Shown: positions 8,641 to 17,714 of the stretch, piece by piece
How positions within the stretch are numbered: position 1 is the first letter of the stretch
Layout: every line of letters starts with the position of its first letter
Assembly: GCF_000829695.1 (NCBI RefSeq)
Contig: NZ_BBNN01000036.1
Location: 28,440-92,439, forward strand
DNA: 64,000 nt
Direction: 5' to 3'
Source of the DNA: Streptomyces sp. NBRC 110035
GTDB lineage: Bacteria; Actinomycetota; Actinomycetes; Streptomycetales; Streptomycetaceae
Notes under the pieces: model-generated
Database searches by the model: none
What the model saw: the letters and a program-made list of their open reading frames with translations, nothing else
Told to the model about the DNA's origin: nothing
Made by a program: the position numbers and the translations under genes

Positions 8641-9408
8641 CAGCACAGTCCGGCGGGCTCGGAGAGCGTGCAGGTGTTGCCGGCGAAGGTGTGGGGCGTG
8701 GCGGTGTCCCGGTCGGCCAGGTCGGCCGGGCCGTTGCCGGTGACCAGGTTGTCTCGGACGGCGTTGCGCTTGTGGGCGGCGCCCACGAAGCCCGTGCGGA
8801 TCACGACACCACCGGACAGCGGGGAGGTGCCCCTGTTGCTCTCGACCCGGTTGTGGGCCACGAGGGTGTCCTCGGCTCCGGTGAGGACGATGCCCGTGCC
8901 CTGCAGGAAGGGGAGCCGGGGTGTGGCGGCGCAGTGCTTGTTGTTGGCGTACAGGTGATTGTGGGGCACCCGCAGCCCGTCGGCGGCGGGCCCGGACCCG
9001 TCGCCCACCACGAACACGGCGACGCAGTTGCCGGCGGCCTCGTTGTGGGAGACGGTCAGGTTCCGCAGCCGCCGCACGGTGACGCCGACACGGTTGCCGG
9101 CCATGCGGTTGTGGCGGATCACCGTCATCCGGGCGTCCCGGGCGTCCTCCTCCGCGCCGGCGGTGTTGGAAACGAACAGTCCGGCGTCGCCGTTCGCCTC
9201 GAGCACGTTGTGGCTGAGTACGCTGCGCACCGAGCGCTGCTCGGCGATGCCCCACCTGCCGTTCTTCTCGGCGGTCACGCCCTGCACCCGGAGCCGGTCG
9301 GTGCCGGTGGCCCACAGCCCGTTCCGGGTGAAGCCGCGCAGCGTCAACGAGCTCACGGTGACGTCCTCGAGCGGGGCCTTGTGCGTGCCGGTCACGCAGA
9401 TGCCGTGT
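8641..9408 (-). pseudogene. Right-handed parallel beta-helix protein, N-terminally truncated
   Basis: About 255 residues with repeating coils of the pectate-lyase/parallel beta-helix type, for example RMTVIRHNRMAGNRVGVTV, LTVSHNEAAGNCVAVFV and TLVAHNRVESNRGTSPLSGG. The regular spacing of asparagine ladders is clear. There is no start codon or signal peptide in the right place. Upstream, the reading passes straight into a fragment of an ABC permease near 9410 in a different frame. Beta-helix proteins of this sort are normally secreted and 350-450 residues long, so the first third is missing. The family is often carbohydrate-active, but no substrate can be inferred. Confidence 0.75.
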
Positions 9409-9409
9409 C

Positions 9410-9797
9410 CCGCCGCCGACGAAGGCGCCCGCCGACAGCGACACCGCCCCGCCGCCGATGCCGAGCACCACCACGGCGACCGCGCCCGTGGACGCCCCGG
9501 AGGACACGCCGAGGACGAACGGGTCGGCGAGCGGGTTGCGCAACAGGGACTGCATGATCGCGCCGCACAGGGCGAGTCCGGCGCCGCACAGGGCGGCGAG
9601 CAGGGTGCGCGGCATCCGCAGGTTCCACACGATTCCGTCGCGCAACGGTGTCAACGTGCTCTCGCCGCGGCCGACATCTCCACCACCGACGCCCACACGT
9701 CGGCGGTGGAGATGTCGGCGGCCCCGATGGTCACGGCGACGGAGGCGGCCAGCGCCGCGAGCCCGCCACCCGCCGGCAGCAGGGTGCGGAGGCTCAC
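9410..9797 (-). pseudogene. btuC: FecCD/BtuC-type ABC permease, frameshifted and truncated
   Basis: The GTG at 9797 overlaps the stop of the upstream substrate-binding gene and starts SLRTLLPAGGGLAALAASVA, a first transmembrane segment. Translation reaches ISTADVWASVV and then shifts frame. The family sequence resumes as ESTLTPLRDGIVWNLRMPRT, then LAALCGAGLALCGAIMQSLL and NPLADPFVLGVSSGAS. It breaks off after SLSAGAFVGG near 9410, where the beta-helix remnant begins. A normal permease has about 340 residues and ten helices, and only the first three or so remain. No ATPase gene follows. The name btuC rests on the cobalamin riboswitch upstream and is an inference. Confidence 0.8.
9670..9719. 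repeat. Inverted repeat at the permease frameshift
   Basis: Twenty-one bases at 9670-9690 (starting GCCGACATCTCC) are the reverse complement of 9699-9719 with one mismatch. The loop is 8 bases. It lies exactly where the permease reading frame shifts, between the codons for WASVV and GESTL. Such palindromes are prone to replication-slippage rearrangement, so it may be the cause or the trace of the damage. Confidence 0.75.
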
Positions 9798-10856
9798 GTG
9801 GTGAGCCCGAGGTCGCGCAGGCCGGCGGCGACCTGCTCGATCCCTTCCACGGTGCGGAGGGAGGGGTTCATCGCCTGCCCGCTGAGCAGGACGTACCGCT
9901 TCTCCTTCACCGCGGCGAGGTTGCGTGTGGCCGGATGGGTCTCCAGGAAACGGATCTTCGCCTCGGCGGTTTCCGCTGTCTGGGACCTGCGGGTGAGGTC
10001 GGCGAGGACGATGACGTCGGGGTCGCGGTCGGCGACGGTCTCCCAGTCGATCTGCGGCCACTCGTCGTGGGTGTCGGAGAAGGCGTTCTCGGCGCCGGTC
10101 GCGCGGGTGATGGCACCGGGGGCGCCGCAGCAGCCGGCCAGGTAGGGCGACTGCGAGTTGGCGAACCAGTACATGAGGGAGGTGCCGGAGGCGTCCAGGC
10201 CGTCGGTGGCCCTGCGCACCCGCTCCTCCAGTTCCGCGACCAGTTCGTCGCCGCGTTCCTCGACGCCGAACACGCGGGCGGGGTCGCGTATTTCGCCGTA
10301 GACGGTGTCGAGGGTGAGCGGCTTGCTGCGGGAGCCGTCGCCGCCGCTGTCGTTAGTCCTTTCCGGCGGCGCAGTCGGCCGGTGAGACGTACGTGGGTAC
10401 GCCCAGCTCCTCGAACTGCTCGCGGGTGGCGACGCCGCCTCTGCCGAGCGTGGAGACGAAGGAGGCGGTGACGAAGTCGGGCTCGGTGTCCAGCACCTTC
10501 TCGAAGGACGGACCGTTGTCCGCCGGGCGGGGCACCGACGCGTTGGCCTTCTCGAGGCCTTTGGCCACCGGGTCGGTCCAGGTGGCGGTGCCGGCCATGC
10601 GGTCGGCGAGGCCGAGGGAGAGCAGGATCTCGGTGGTGTCCTGGTTGAGGGAGACGACCCGCTGTGGTGCGGACTTCACCGTGACCTGGTGCCCGCAGTT
10701 GTCGAGGGTGAGCGGGTGGCCGGACGCGGCGGGCTTGTCCGAGCCCTTGCCTGCGTCGTTGTCGCCGGAGCCACCGCCGCAGGCGGTGAGCAGCAGGGCG
10801 GGAGTGAGGAGAAGGACGGCGGCACGGCAGCGGGGGACGGAGAGAGCACGGGGCAC
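9794..10856 (-). pseudogene. btuF: ABC transporter substrate-binding lipoprotein (BtuF-like), frameshifted
   Basis: The N-terminal part has a lipoprotein signal (VLLLTPALLLTACGGG; lipobox LTAC) and then LDNCGHQVTVKSAPQRVVSL, the start of a FecB/BtuF-type binding protein. This frame ends at a TAA at 10353-10355. Removing the single base at 10355 restores a continuous frame (CAAGKDNDSGGDGSRSK) into the C-terminal half, which has DEWPQIDWETVADRDPDVIV and ends RDLGLTT. So one extra base destroys a gene that would encode about 353 residues. GTG 10856 is preferred as start because it directly precedes the signal peptide. The cobalamin riboswitch about 75 bp upstream argues for vitamin B12 as ligand. 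Confidence 0.85.
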
Positions 10857-10929
10857 GGGGACGCCTTGCCTGTCGGGGCTCGTACGCGGAGCCTGGCCTA
10901 CGAGGGACCCCACCACCCATGGCGGCGGG

Positions 10930-11105
10930 GTGCCAGCAGGTCTTCGGACTCGGGTTCGCCCGGACGGAGCGCCTTCCCGGGGCAGTGCGCGCCGTCCTTC
11001 CGGCCGGCCGCCCCAGTGGCGTCATGCATGCTCCGCCCGTCCCCCTCACCGCTGCGCGTCAGTTCCGGATTTCCACCGGATTCCCTGGCCTCGGATGTGG
11101 CACGA
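10930..11105 (-). promoter_or_regulatory. Cobalamin (adenosylcobalamin) riboswitch
   Basis: Read on the minus strand, this leader has the conserved B12-riboswitch blocks in the right order. First is GGGAATCCGGTGGAAATCC followed by GGAACTGACGCGCAGCGGT (11084-11047). Then comes GCCACTGGGG (about 11018) and GGGAAGGC (about 10978), and last AGTCCGAAGACCTGCTGGCA (about 10952-10933). The match to the family core (GGTGnAAnTCCnnnACTG and CGCAnCGGT) is essentially complete. It lies just upstream of the substrate-binding gene, where it would switch off expression when cobalamin is plentiful. The riboswitch looks intact although the genes behind it are not. Confidence 0.93.
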
Positions 11106-11449
11106 CTGGCCCCGGAAGCGTACCAAGACCGGTCGGACGACCTGGACGGAGCGTATGGGGTTGCCGTGTCCGGTGCCGTCGGTGGCGGTGGTGGCGGCGG
11201 CGGTGGTGGCGGACCGGCCGGGCGTGGGGACTGCTCAGAGGGTTCGGACGCGTACGCTGCAGTTGTCCTGACGGGTGGACGGACGCCTCCCGCCGAGCCA
11301 CGCCGGTGCGGGCACCGGCATTCTGGCCCCGAACGGGCCGCGACCTGCGTCGGCGCCGTCCACGGCGCGTTCCGTGCAGGCCGTCGCGGGGAGCACCCGT
11401 GCGACGGCCTGCCGTGCGCGTTCCCCCTCGGCGCGCGGCCCCCGGAGGG
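11106..11449. other. Intergenic region without a recognisable gene
   Basis: Lies between the riboswitch leader and the 3' end of the aldo/keto reductase. It holds the promoter that must drive the riboswitch transcript leftwards. A low-complexity GGC/GGT stretch occurs at about 11176-11213. All open frames here have poor, Arg/Pro-rich composition and I support none of them. Confidence 0.5.
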
Positions 11450-12469
11450 TCAACGGCGGCGCAGCGAGGGGTCGAGCAGCGCGGGCGGGGTGTCGTTCTT
11501 CTCGTGCGCGGCCAGGTCGGTGCCGGGGGCGACCACGGCGTCGATCGCGTCCAGCACGTCGGCGGGGAGCACGGTGCCGGCTGCGGCGAGTTGCGAGCGC
11601 AGGTGGTCCAGTGTGCGAGGGCCGATCAGCGCGCTGGTCACAGCGGGGTGCGCGGTCACGAATCCGAGCGCCAGCTGGATCAGGGTCAGGCCGGCCTCGT
11701 CGGCGATCCTGGCGAGTCGCTCGACGGCGTCGAGCCTGGCCCGGTTGGAGGGAATGGCGGTGTCGAAGCGCTGCGGCATGAACGTGGAGCGGTTGGTGGT
11801 GACGTCCCGGCCCTCGCGGACCACACCCGAGAGCCAGCCGGAGGCCAACGGGCTCCACACCAGTACGCCGAGGCCGTACTCCTCGGTCACGGGCAGCACG
11901 TGGGTCTCGATCCCGCGCTGCAGGATCGAGTAACTGGGCTGTTCGGTGACGTAGCGGCTCAGGCGATGGTCGCGGGCGGCCCACTGGGCCTGCACGATCC
12001 GGTGCGCCGGGAAGGTCGAGGAGCCGAAGTAGCGGATCTTTCCGGCGCGCTGCAGGTCGGTCAGCGCCGAGAGGGTCTCCTCGTCGCTGGTGCGCGGGTC
12101 CCATCGGTGGATCTGGTAGAGGTCGACGTGGTCGACGCCGAGGCGGCGCAGGCTGTCCTCAAGGGCGGTGACCAGCCAGCGGCGCGAACTGCCCTGATGA
12201 TTTCGCTCGTCCCCCATGGGCATGGTCGCCTTCGTGGCCAGCACGATGTCGTCACGGCGCCCGGCGACGGCCCTGCCCACCATCTCCTCCGACTCGCCGC
12301 CGCTGTACGCGTCGGCGGTGTCGACGAGATTGATCCCTGCCTCCAGGGCTGCGTCGACGACGGCGGTGACCTCGTCCTGAGTGGTGCGCCCGATCCTGCC
12401 GAAGTTCATCGCGCCGAGCGCGAGGGAGCTGACCTGCACGCCGGTGCGGCCCAAGGTGCGGTATTGCAT
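11450..12469 (-). CDS. Aldo/keto reductase
   Basis: A 339-residue NADPH-dependent aldo/keto reductase of the YajO/voltage-gated-channel-beta-like group. The catalytic tetrad is visible: Asp and Tyr in NLVDTADAYSGG, Lys in VLATKATMPMG and His in LYQIHRWDPR. The cofactor-binding C-terminal part LTLIQLALGFVTAHPAVTSALIG is intact. It starts MQYRTLGRTGVQVSSLALG, the usual beginning of the family. A perfect operator-like palindrome lies 113 bp upstream. The substrate is unknown; such enzymes often detoxify aldehydes or ketones. Confidence 0.93.
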   Translation of the reverse strand: MQYRTLGRTGVQVSSLALGAMNFGRIGRTTQDEVTAVVDAALEAGINLVDTADAYSGGESEEMVGRAVAGRRDDIVLATKATMPMGDERNHQGSSRRWLVTALEDSLRRLGVDHVDLYQIHRWDPRTSDEETLSALTDLQRAGKIRYFGSSTFPAHRIVQAQWAARDHRLSRYVTEQPSYSILQRGIETHVLPVTEEYGLGVLVWSPLASGWLSGVVREGRDVTTNRSTFMPQRFDTAIPSNRARLDAVERLARIADEAGLTLIQLALGFVTAHPAVTSALIGPRTLDHLRSQLAAAGTVLPADVLDAIDAVVAPGTDLAAHEKNDTPPALLDPSLRRR

Positions 12470-12581
12470 GGCCGTGTTCCTCCATAGGGAGTGGGGTGTT
12501 GTGGTGGGGCGCGGCGTGGCCTGGGTGCCGGACGTCCGCTCCGGCACCACGAGAAAAGCGGAACACCGCTCCGGAAACAAT

Positions 12582-12598
12582 ACGGAACGACGTTCCGT
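12582..12598. promoter_or_regulatory. Perfect 8-1-8 palindrome, candidate TetR-type operator
   Basis: ACGGAACGACGTTCCGT is an exact inverted repeat around one central base. A weaker copy, CGGAACACCGCTCCG, precedes it at about 12559-12573. Its place upstream of the aldo/keto reductase start, in the only slightly AT-richer patch, suggests repressor control. No regulator gene is adjacent, so the cognate protein is unknown. Confidence 0.6.
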
Positions 12599-12753
12599 TT
12601 TACAAGCGCGGCAGTGGTACGGCGGCAGCGGCCGAAAGGACGGCACCCGCCGTCTTCGTCACGGCGGGTACGGACACGCCGGTGCGCCGTCGCGGCCGGG
12701 GCCGGTGGTGCGCTCCCGAACCGGCTCGGCCGTCCGGCAGCGGTGGAGAACCG

Positions 12754-14791
12754 TCACGTGTCCTTGAGGGCGACCGAGAGGTCGGCCAAGTGGGCCGACA
12801 CCGGACCGAGGGTGAGCAGCCCGCTGCCCGCGCCGGCCAGTTCGCCGGCCGCCGGGGCGAGCGCGGTGCGGGCACGTCGCATGCCGTCCCGGTCACCGAG
12901 GGCGAGTGCCGCTCGGGCGGTGAGGCACCACAGGGCCTCCTGGAGGAGGTCGCGCGGCGGTTCGGGAGTCCCGTGCAGGGCCTCGGCGGCCTCGGCGCGG
13001 CTGCCCTGTTCGAGCAGCATCAGCGGTCGGACCCAGTCCGCGTACGGTCCCCAGTCGACGGTCCCGTCGAAGCGCGGGGACAGGCCACGGCGCAGACGCA
13101 GGCACAGCAGCGCCAGCGGCAGCAGACCCCGGGCCAGGCCGGGCATGCCGCAGCCGTCCAGCAGGGCGGCCGCGTCCCGGTAGGCCGCCTCCGCCTCGGG
13201 GGCCGGTGCCCGGCCGGTCGCGTCCAGCCGCAGAGCGGCGTACCACCGGGTGAACACGGCGACCAGCGGACGTTCGTGACGGGCGGCCAGACGGTCGGCG
13301 GCGGCCGCGTGCCGGTCGGCCGAGGGGAAGTCGCCGAGGGCGCCGCGCGCCTGCAGCCGGACGAGGTGGCCGAGGATCTCGAACGTGGCCAGGCCGTGCC
13401 GGGCGGAGACGTCGGTCAGCTCCCTGCCGATCGCCTCCCGGCGCGGGGCCAGCCCGGTCCGGTCGAAGGACTGCATGAAGACGGCGTTGAGCGTGAACGC
13501 CAGCAGCGCCGGGTCTCCGAGACCGCGGGCCAGCTGCTCGGCCTGCCGGGCGGCCTGCGGACCGCGCAGGCCGCCCGTGCCGCGCGATTCCAGGGCGATC
13601 GTCACCAGCAACCGGGCCTTGGCGGCCTCGTGGCCCCCGGCGGGCAGGGCTGCGAGGGTACGCTCGGCGGCCCGGACGATGTGCGCCGCCTGCTTCGGGT
13701 CGTCCGAGCGCGTCCAGATCGCCGGGACGTCGTAGGCGCCGATCACTCGGGCGGTGAGTTCGGCGTCGCCGAGTTCCTCGGCCGCCATGACCGCCGAGAC
13801 CCGGTGCTCGAAGGCGGCCGGCAGGCCGCCACCACCGCCGGCCACCGCCGGCCACCGCGAGGTCGCGCAGCAGTCCCACCGTGGATTCCAGGCGGGCCCG
13901 CGCGCTGGTGGCCACGGTGCGGTCGTACGAGGCAGCGGCCCGTTCCCACACCTGCCCCGCCGTCCCGCCGGTGCCGGAGGCGGGGCGCGCAGGGTCCGCT
14001 TGATGGAGGATGTCGGCCTCCAGGCCGCGCAGGCCCGGACCCGGCTCGATGCCCAGTTCCTCCGCGAGCGCGGTGCGGGCCTGCCGCAGCACGGCCAGTG
14101 CGTCGCCCTGACGGCCCGCGCGGTACAGCGCCAGGGCGAGCAGCCGCCAGGCGTGCTCCCGCCACGGGTGCTCCGTCGTGTGCACCCGCAGGTCGGCGGC
14201 CGCCCGCTCGGGGTGGCCCAGGGCCAGCAGCGCTTCGGCGTGCCGCTCGACGGCGTGCAGCCGCAGTTCGGTCAGGCGTCGGCTCTCCGCCCGAGCCCAC
14301 GGCTGGTCCGCGAACTCCGCGTAGGCCGGTCCGCGCCACCGGCCGAGCACCTCCCCCAGCCGGGAGGCCACGTCCGTGGGCGGCAGCGCCGCGGCGGCGG
14401 TGACCTCCTGCTCGAAACACCAGGCGTCCACCTCGTCCGCGGCGGCGCGCAGCGCGTACCCGGGGCCTTCGGTGACCAGCAGCCCGGCCGGAGTACGCGG
14501 AGCGCGTTCCGGTTCCAGAGCACGGCGCAGCGCGGCGACGAACGTGCGTACCGAACCCACCGCGTCGCCGGGCGGATCGGGCCAGAGGTCGTCGATCAGA
14601 CGCCGGAGGGGCACGACACGTCCCCGGGCGATGATCAGCCGCGCCAGCACCGAGCGGTGCCGGGGGCCCTTGAGGGCGATGGCCGTCCTGCCGCTCCCCT
14701 CCGCTCCGGCCTCAGCTCCTGCACCCGCGTCTGCGTCTGCGTCTGCGTTCCAGGCCACCACCGGTCCGAGCACACCGAAGACGACACGCAC
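12754..14791 (-). pseudogene. SARP/AfsR-type regulator, frameshifted by a 10-bp duplication
   Basis: Starts VRVVFGVLGPVVAW. After a low-complexity ADADADAGAG stretch it shows an OmpR-type winged helix: LARLIIARGRVVPLRRLIDD, then SVRTFVAALRRALEPER. The bacterial transcriptional activation domain (BTAD) follows, with LRLHAVERHAEALLALGHPE and EELGIEPGPGLRGLE. The frame then breaks after LLRDLAVAGG at about 13845. It resumes one frame away as GLPAAFEHRVSAVMAAEEL, a helical repeat region that continues to the stop at 12754. Deleting one copy of the 10-bp repeat at 13832-13851 restores an open frame of about 675 residues. The N-terminal DNA-binding and BTAD part would still be made as a truncated protein with a foreign tail. 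Confidence 0.85.
13832..13859. repeat. 10-bp tandem repeat causing the SARP frameshift
   Basis: The unit CCACCGCCGG occurs at 13832-13841 and 13842-13851, followed by a partial third copy. Because 10 is not a multiple of three, gain or loss of one unit switches the downstream frame. With one copy fewer the protein reads LAVAGGGGLPAAFEHR without a break. Confidence 0.85.
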
Positions 14792-14959
14792 CCTTCCCCC
14801 ACTCTCTTTCCGCCGGGCGCGGTGGCCTCAGGCCGGGATGCCGCCGCAAGGCAACCGTCCGTGTGCCGTTCCCGGCTGCCGCGCGACGTTGCTCATTCGC
14901 TGCTCATCCGGCGCCCACAGCATGGAAGAACCCGCTTCCCCGAGGAAAGGAGCCTGGCC

Positions 14960-15838
14960 ATGACGCCTGTCATCGCCGGTTTCGGCCGTCATCGCATTCC
15001 CGTCGCCGACGAGGTCTTCCTGTACGCGGCCGTAGGCGGCTCGGGCCCTCCCGTCGTACTGCTGCACGGTTTCCCGCAGACCCACCTCATGTGGCGGCAC
15101 GTGGCCACCGACCTCGCCGCCGATCACACCGTGATCTGCCCCGACCTGCGCGGCTACGGTGCCAGCGGCAAACCGGAGGACACCGACGGCACCGTCTACG
15201 CCAAGCGGACCATGGCCGGCGACGTCATCGCCCTGGCCCGCGCCCTCGGGCACGAGCGGTTCGCGCTGGCCGGGCACGACCGCGGCGCCCTGGTGGCCTT
15301 CCGCGCCGCGCTCGACCACCCCGGTACGGTCACCCACCTGGCCTGCCTCGACGTCCTGCCGACCCTCGACATGTGGGAGGTGCTGCACGGGGTCACCGCG
15401 TCCGTCGCCTTCCACCTGTACCTGATGGCTCAGCCGCCGGGCCTGCCGGAGCGCATGATCGCTGCCGAGCCGGACGTCTTCTTCGGGCACTTCCTCGACA
15501 GCTGGACGGCCGACGACCGGGCGGTCCCGGCCGACATCCGCGCCGCGTACCTGGCGGCCTGCCGTGCCGCGGTTCCTTCGATCGTGGCCGACTACCGTGC
15601 CTCCGCCGGCGTCGACCTCGAACACGACCGGGCCGACCGGACCGCCGGGAACCGGCTGCGCATGCCGGTCGCGGTGCTCCAGCAGGACCGGGGCGCGGCC
15701 CTGGGCTACGACGCCGCCGCGGTCTGGCGCGCCTGGGCACCCGACCTGCGGCACACCACCGTCACCTCCGGCCACTTCATGGCCGAGGAGGCACCCGGCG
15801 ACGTCACCGGGGCCCTGCGGGACCTGCTCGCCCGCTGA
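14960..15838 (+). CDS. Alpha/beta hydrolase, fluoroacetate dehalogenase-like
   Basis: A 292-residue alpha/beta hydrolase. It has the oxyanion-hole motif HGFPQTHLMWRHVA, then DLRGYGASGKP and the nucleophile elbow GHDRGALVAFR with Asp107. The C-terminal catalytic His272 is in SGHFMAEEAP. An Asp nucleophile followed by Arg, the early Arg in DLRGYG and the overall length fit the haloacetate/fluoroacetate dehalogenase branch. Epoxide hydrolases share the Asp nucleophile and are the main alternative. A GAGGAAAGGAG ribosome site precedes the ATG. Divergent from the SARP gene, with 168 bp between them. Confidence 0.88.
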   Translation: MTPVIAGFGRHRIPVADEVFLYAAVGGSGPPVVLLHGFPQTHLMWRHVATDLAADHTVICPDLRGYGASGKPEDTDGTVYAKRTMAGDVIALARALGHERFALAGHDRGALVAFRAALDHPGTVTHLACLDVLPTLDMWEVLHGVTASVAFHLYLMAQPPGLPERMIAAEPDVFFGHFLDSWTADDRAVPADIRAAYLAACRAAVPSIVADYRASAGVDLEHDRADRTAGNRLRMPVAVLQQDRGAALGYDAAAVWRAWAPDLRHTTVTSGHFMAEEAPGDVTGALRDLLAR

Positions 15839-16505
15839 GCCCTGACCGGCTGGGCCCTCTGAGCGACCGTCGCCGGCTGTCGCCTCCAGCGCGGCCGGAG
15901 GTACGACTTCCTTCGGCCGCGCGTCGGGACGCGCCCCGATCGGGTGCGTCGACGCGCCCGGTGGAGAGAACTCCGACGCCGCGATGGAACGGATGACGCA
16001 GTCATACACGGACACCTGCGGTCGCCGTCCTGCTTCTCCGCGTCGTGCCGCGGGGCGCCGTCGGCTGTCCTGCGTCAGTACATCGAGCAGCAGAAACGCC
16101 CCCGTTGAAGTGCACGCGTCCATCCCCGGCGCGAACGCCGGGGCTTTCTGCAAGGAACCCGGTGACGCAGCCGCCTCTCCGGCCACGTCCACGACCTCGT
16201 CCACCCACGCGTCACGCTCGGGACGGCCATGGCCGCAGCCCGCCGGCAGACCGGGCCGGCCATGACCGGGCCGGCCATGACCGGACGACCGGCCGGGAGA
16301 CCCTCAACGACGCGGCGCGAAGGGCCGGCACGGGTCCACCGCCCCACGCGTTCCCGCACCGGACGCCCGACCCGCACCTGCCCCTCGCGACGCTGCGCGG
16401 GCAACTCGTCCGGAGACGTCCGGCACCCCCTGCCGACGCCTGGACACCGCGCCGGGCCCGCCCACACTGCTGACGGGCCCGGCGGTTCGTCCTCTTCTCA
16501 GGTCG
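15839..16505. other. Gene-poor interval with hairpin and tandem repeat
   Basis: No open frame in these 667 bp has convincing composition. It holds a terminator-like hairpin (16124-16143) and a 15-bp direct repeat ACCGGGCCGGCCATG at 16251-16265 and 16266-16280. The stretch around 16085-16165 reads like the degenerate 3' end of an insertion-sequence-type gene running into a terminator, but I cannot identify a transposase. Confidence 0.5.
16124..16143 (+). terminator. Perfect 8-bp stem with CGAA tetraloop
   Basis: CCCCGGCG, CGAA, CGCCGGGG, followed by CTTTCTGC. Stable GNRA-like tetraloop hairpin with a short pyrimidine-rich tail. It could end the transcript of the dehalogenase-like gene about 290 bp upstream, or mark an old inserted gene. 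Confidence 0.6.
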
Positions 16506-17714
16506 TCACGTGGCCGTACGCGTCTCCTGGTCGGCCACGGCCGGGCCTTCCATGATCACCTCGGAGGGCCGGCTGCCCCGGTCCATCAGGCCACCCGTGA
16601 CGGCCAGACCGAGACCGGCCAGGGCAAGAGCCGCACCGACCAGACTGGGCGCGGCCCAGCCCCAGCCCGCCGAGATGACCAGGCCTCCGATCCAGGCCCC
16701 ACCCGCGTTGGCCAGGTTGAACGCGGAGTGGTTGGAGGCAGCCGCCATCGTCGGAGCGTTCTTGGCCTTGGCCATGAGCAGCATCTGGACGGGCGTGGTG
16801 ATGAGAGAGCCCATCGCGCCGATGACGGTGATCGTCACCAGGGCGGGCACGACGCTGTGCACGGTGAAGTAGAACGTCACCAGTGCCGCGGCGAGCAGCG
16901 TCAGGCCCGCGTACAGCGTCGGCCGCAGGGCGCGGTCCGTGAGCGGTCCCGCGATCAGCGTGCCGAGCGTCATGCCGACGCCGTAGAGCGCAAGGACCAG
17001 AGTGGTCGAGGAGTCCGACATTCGCGTCAGATTGGTCAGCATGGGCACCAGGTAGCTGTAGACGGCGAAGAATCCGCCGAACCCGACCACGGCGACGGCC
17101 ATGCCGATCGCGACCTGCCTGTTCCCCATGGCCCGCAGCTCGGACCGGATGCCGGACTGCCGGCCACGCGGCTGGTGGGGGACGAAGCAGGCCAGCATGA
17201 CGAGGGCGACGAGTCCGATGACGGTGACCGCCCAGTAGGCGGACCGCCAGCCCAGCTGCTGCCCGAGGGCCGTGCTCGCCGGTACGCCGACGATGTTGGC
17301 GACGGTGAGACCGAGGAACACCCTGGAGACGGCACGTGCCGCGCGCCCCGGGGCGACCAGTCGTGAGGCGACGACGGCCCCCACGCCGAACAGCGCTCCG
17401 TGCGGCAGGCCCGCCAGGAACCGTGCGGCGAAGAGCAGGCCGAAGTCGGGAGCGAGCGCGGACGCCGCGTTGCCGACCACGAACAGTCCCGACAGGAGAA
17501 GCAGCAGTCGCTTGTGGGGCATGCGCGCACCGATGCCCGTCAGCAGGGGCGCGCCGACGACGACACCGAGCGCGTAGGCGGAGACGAGGTTGCCGGCGTG
17601 CGGCACGGACACACCGATCCCGTCGGCGATCTGGGGCAGCAGCCCCATCGTGGCGAACTCGGTCGTGCCGATGGCGAACGCGACGACGGCCAGGGCCAGC
17701 AGAGCCAGCGGCAT
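16506..17714 (-). CDS. MFS drug/sugar exporter, AraJ/CmlA-like
   Basis: A 402-residue twelve-helix major facilitator. It starts MPLALLALAVVAFAIGTTEF, the characteristic first helix of the AraJ/PbuE/chloramphenicol-resistance group. The cytoplasmic loop motif A appears as GIGARMPHKRLLLLLSGLF. A later signature is SLITTPVQMLLMAKAKNAP with SNHSAFNLANAGGAWIGG. Homologues export drugs or arabinose-type sugars; the substrate here is open. The ATG at 17714 matches the start of the family; longer frames upstream are Pro/Arg-rich and unsupported. An AT-rich operator-like site lies about 190 bp upstream. Confidence 0.92.
   Translation of the reverse strand: MPLALLALAVVAFAIGTTEFATMGLLPQIADGIGVSVPHAGNLVSAYALGVVVGAPLLTGIGARMPHKRLLLLLSGLFVVGNAASALAPDFGLLFAARFLAGLPHGALFGVGAVVASRLVAPGRAARAVSRVFLGLTVANIVGVPASTALGQQLGWRSAYWAVTVIGLVALVMLACFVPHQPRGRQSGIRSELRAMGNRQVAIGMAVAVVGFGGFFAVYSYLVPMLTNLTRMSDSSTTLVLALYGVGMTLGTLIAGPLTDRALRPTLYAGLTLLAAALVTFYFTVHSVVPALVTITVIGAMGSLITTPVQMLLMAKAKNAPTMAAASNHSAFNLANAGGAWIGGLVISAGWGWAAPSLVGAALALAGLGLAVTGGLMDRGSRPSEVIMEGPAVADQETRTAT

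Noticed and set aside
11176..11213. GGC/GGT-rich stretch as a functional element
   Set aside because: Ordinary low-complexity sequence in GC-rich intergenic DNA; no pairing or coding signal.
16251..16280. Direct repeats as a CRISPR or attachment site
   Set aside because: Only two 15-bp contiguous copies and no tRNA or integrase near.
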